Of a stretch of 6,688 nt of DNA, positions 5,700 through 6,688 are shown piece after piece; position 1 is the stretch's first letter, and every line of letters starts with the position of its first letter. The position numbers and the translations under genes are program-made. Under the pieces are notes generated by a model. The model made no database searches. It was not told the origin of the DNA and saw only the letters and a program-made list of their open reading frames with translations. Origin of the DNA: an uncultured Clostridia bacterium (lineage in GTDB: Bacteria > Bacillota > Clostridia > Christensenellales > Aristaeellaceae); the NCBI GenBank assembly GCA_947600345.1, contig CANQGC010000162.1:1-6688 (forward strand), read 5' to 3'.

Positions 5700-6688
5700 G
5701 GGAGATTCGCCTCGAGTTCTTTGGTGTGGGAATACAGTTCGCCCCTGCCGGAGCGGGCGAAGCTCCAGGAGTAGTCCGCCGCCGTCAGCAGTGCCAGGCG
5801 GGGGAGGTGGGAGAGGGCTTCGGCGTTCTCTACGCGGAAGGCCAGGTTTTCGCGGTTCAGATAGAGCACCGTCGGGCCGGATTTGGACGCGAAGGCCGCC
5901 TCGGCTTCCTCGCCGCGGACGCTGGGCGCGAAGCCCATCTCGAACGCCTGGTACAGCCAGCCCACGTGCCGCCGCCCGGAGAAGCACTGCTTCTTGGCGG
6001 CGCGGCGCTGTGCTTCCGGCACGGTTCGCGCGAACCACTCCTTCGCATAAGCCGCCTCGGCGAACATGTCCAGCCGCTTGGCTTGCACGCCGTCGCTTTC
6101 CAGCGCTGAGAGGATTTCCTCCGCGCGATCCATCCGCCGCAGCTCCTTCCGGTCCTCGTCCGTCAGCGGCGCGGTCTCCATCAGCTCCGGCCTGCGCTCC
6201 CGGGTGAGCTTCAGCGACTCCCGCCGCCGCCAGGCCAGTATGTCCGCGTGGTTGCCGTTCAGCAGCACCTCCGGCACCTTCGCGCCCCGAAACTCCGCCG
6301 GGCGGGTGTACTGGGGGTACTCGAGCAGGCCGGTGGTGAAGCTCTCATCCTCGCTGGATTCGTCGCTGCCCAGCACGCCGGGAATCAGCCGGGACACCGC
6401 GTCCACGACGATCAGCGCCGCCAGCTCGCCGCCGGTGAGCACAAAGTCGCCGATGGACAGCTCCTCGTCGATGCACAGGTCCAGCGCCCGCTGGTCCACG
6501 CCCTCGTAGTGGCCGCAGAGCAGCAGAAGCGAATCGCACGCGGCGTACTCCTCGGCGATCCTCTGGTTGAACGTGCGCCCGCGCGGCGACAGGTAGATCC
6601 TATGCATTCCCGGCAGCGCGTTGGCCTCCACCGCATCCGCGACGGGCTGGGGCAGCATCACCATGCCCGCGCCGCCGCCGAAGGGGTA
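5696..6688 (-). CDS. trmD: tRNA (guanine37-N1)-methyltransferase TrmD with an extra C-terminal DUF4275-like domain; start outside window
   Basis: TrmD methylates N1 of G37 next to the anticodon with S-adenosylmethionine and prevents +1 frameshifting. The frame runs in from the right edge, the first visible residues being YPFGGGAGMVM, typical of about residue 50 of the family. From the first in-window Met (6664) the motifs are YLSPRGRTFNQ (24-34), LCGHYEGVDQR (49-59), the SAM-knot strand IGDFVLTGGE (71-80), SRLIPGVLG (91-99), ESFTTGLLEYPQYTRP (107-122), and VPEVLLNGNHADI (130-142). Normal TrmD would end near residue 178 (full length about 240). Here a further 144 residues follow without a stop. 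They contain GWLYQAFEMG (235-244), GEEAEAAF (251-258), ENAEAL (279-284) and ADYSWSF (296-302), a pattern I recall from DUF4275 proteins of unknown function. The TGA overlaps the transporter's TTG start. Confidence 0.95.
   Translation of the reverse strand, partial: YPFGGGAGMVMLPQPVADAVEANALPGMHRIYLSPRGRTFNQRIAEEYAACDSLLLLCGHYEGVDQRALDLCIDEELSIGDFVLTGGELAALIVVDAVSRLIPGVLGSDESSEDESFTTGLLEYPQYTRPAEFRGAKVPEVLLNGNHADILAWRRRESLKLTRERRPELMETAPLTDEDRKELRRMDRAEEILSALESDGVQAKRLDMFAEAAYAKEWFARTVPEAQRRAAKKQCFSGRRHVGWLYQAFEMGFAPSVRGEEAEAAFASKSGPTVLYLNRENLAFRVENAEALSHLPRLALLTAADYSWSFARSGRGELYSHTKELEANLP

Noticed and set aside
5700..6038. Upstream extension of the transporter frame
   Set aside because: This part overlaps trmD in another frame and has a non-gene-like composition. 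The MATE homology begins just after the TTG at 5699.

Overview
The window reads as a piece of a high-GC Bacillota chromosome, probably an anaerobic gut-type clostridium. Every gene I can support is on the minus strand. The evidence for the lineage is the gene order trmD ... rplS - rbgA (ylqF) - rnhB - yraN, which is typical of Bacillota, together with strong AGGAGG ribosome binding sites and sigma-A type promoters. The RCC1-repeat plus peptidoglycan-binding secreted protein is also of a kind I associate with gut Clostridia. Placement below class is a guess.

In the direction of transcription (right to left) the window opens inside trmD (tRNA m1G37 methyltransferase). This trmD carries an extra C-terminal domain of about 140 residues that resembles DUF4275. 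It overlaps by 4 bases (TTGA) a MATE-family efflux transporter that starts with TTG. Next, behind its own promoter, comes a secreted multidomain protein of about 714 codons. It has a signal peptide, an N-terminal domain, a duplicated TPR-like helical region, a seven-repeat RCC1 propeller and a C-terminal peptidoglycan-binding domain. Its reading frame is broken by one in-frame TAG at codon 99, so it is either a pseudogene, a sequence error or a read-through/recoded gene.

A second strong promoter and a structured leader of about 88 nt then precede rplS (ribosomal protein L19). A hairpin with a six-T tract lies between rplS and rbgA and probably acts as a terminator or attenuator. After it, rbgA (50S assembly GTPase), rnhB (RNase HII) and the first 15 codons of yraN run tightly packed to the left edge.

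The conserved genes serve ribosome and tRNA maturation (TrmD, L19, RbgA) and genome maintenance (RNase HII, YraN). The transporter and the secreted protein form an accessory block of about 3.6 kb between trmD and rplS, which are normally neighbours. The secreted gene is visibly less GC-rich than its surroundings. I found no tRNA, rRNA, CRISPR array, insertion sequence or attachment site.
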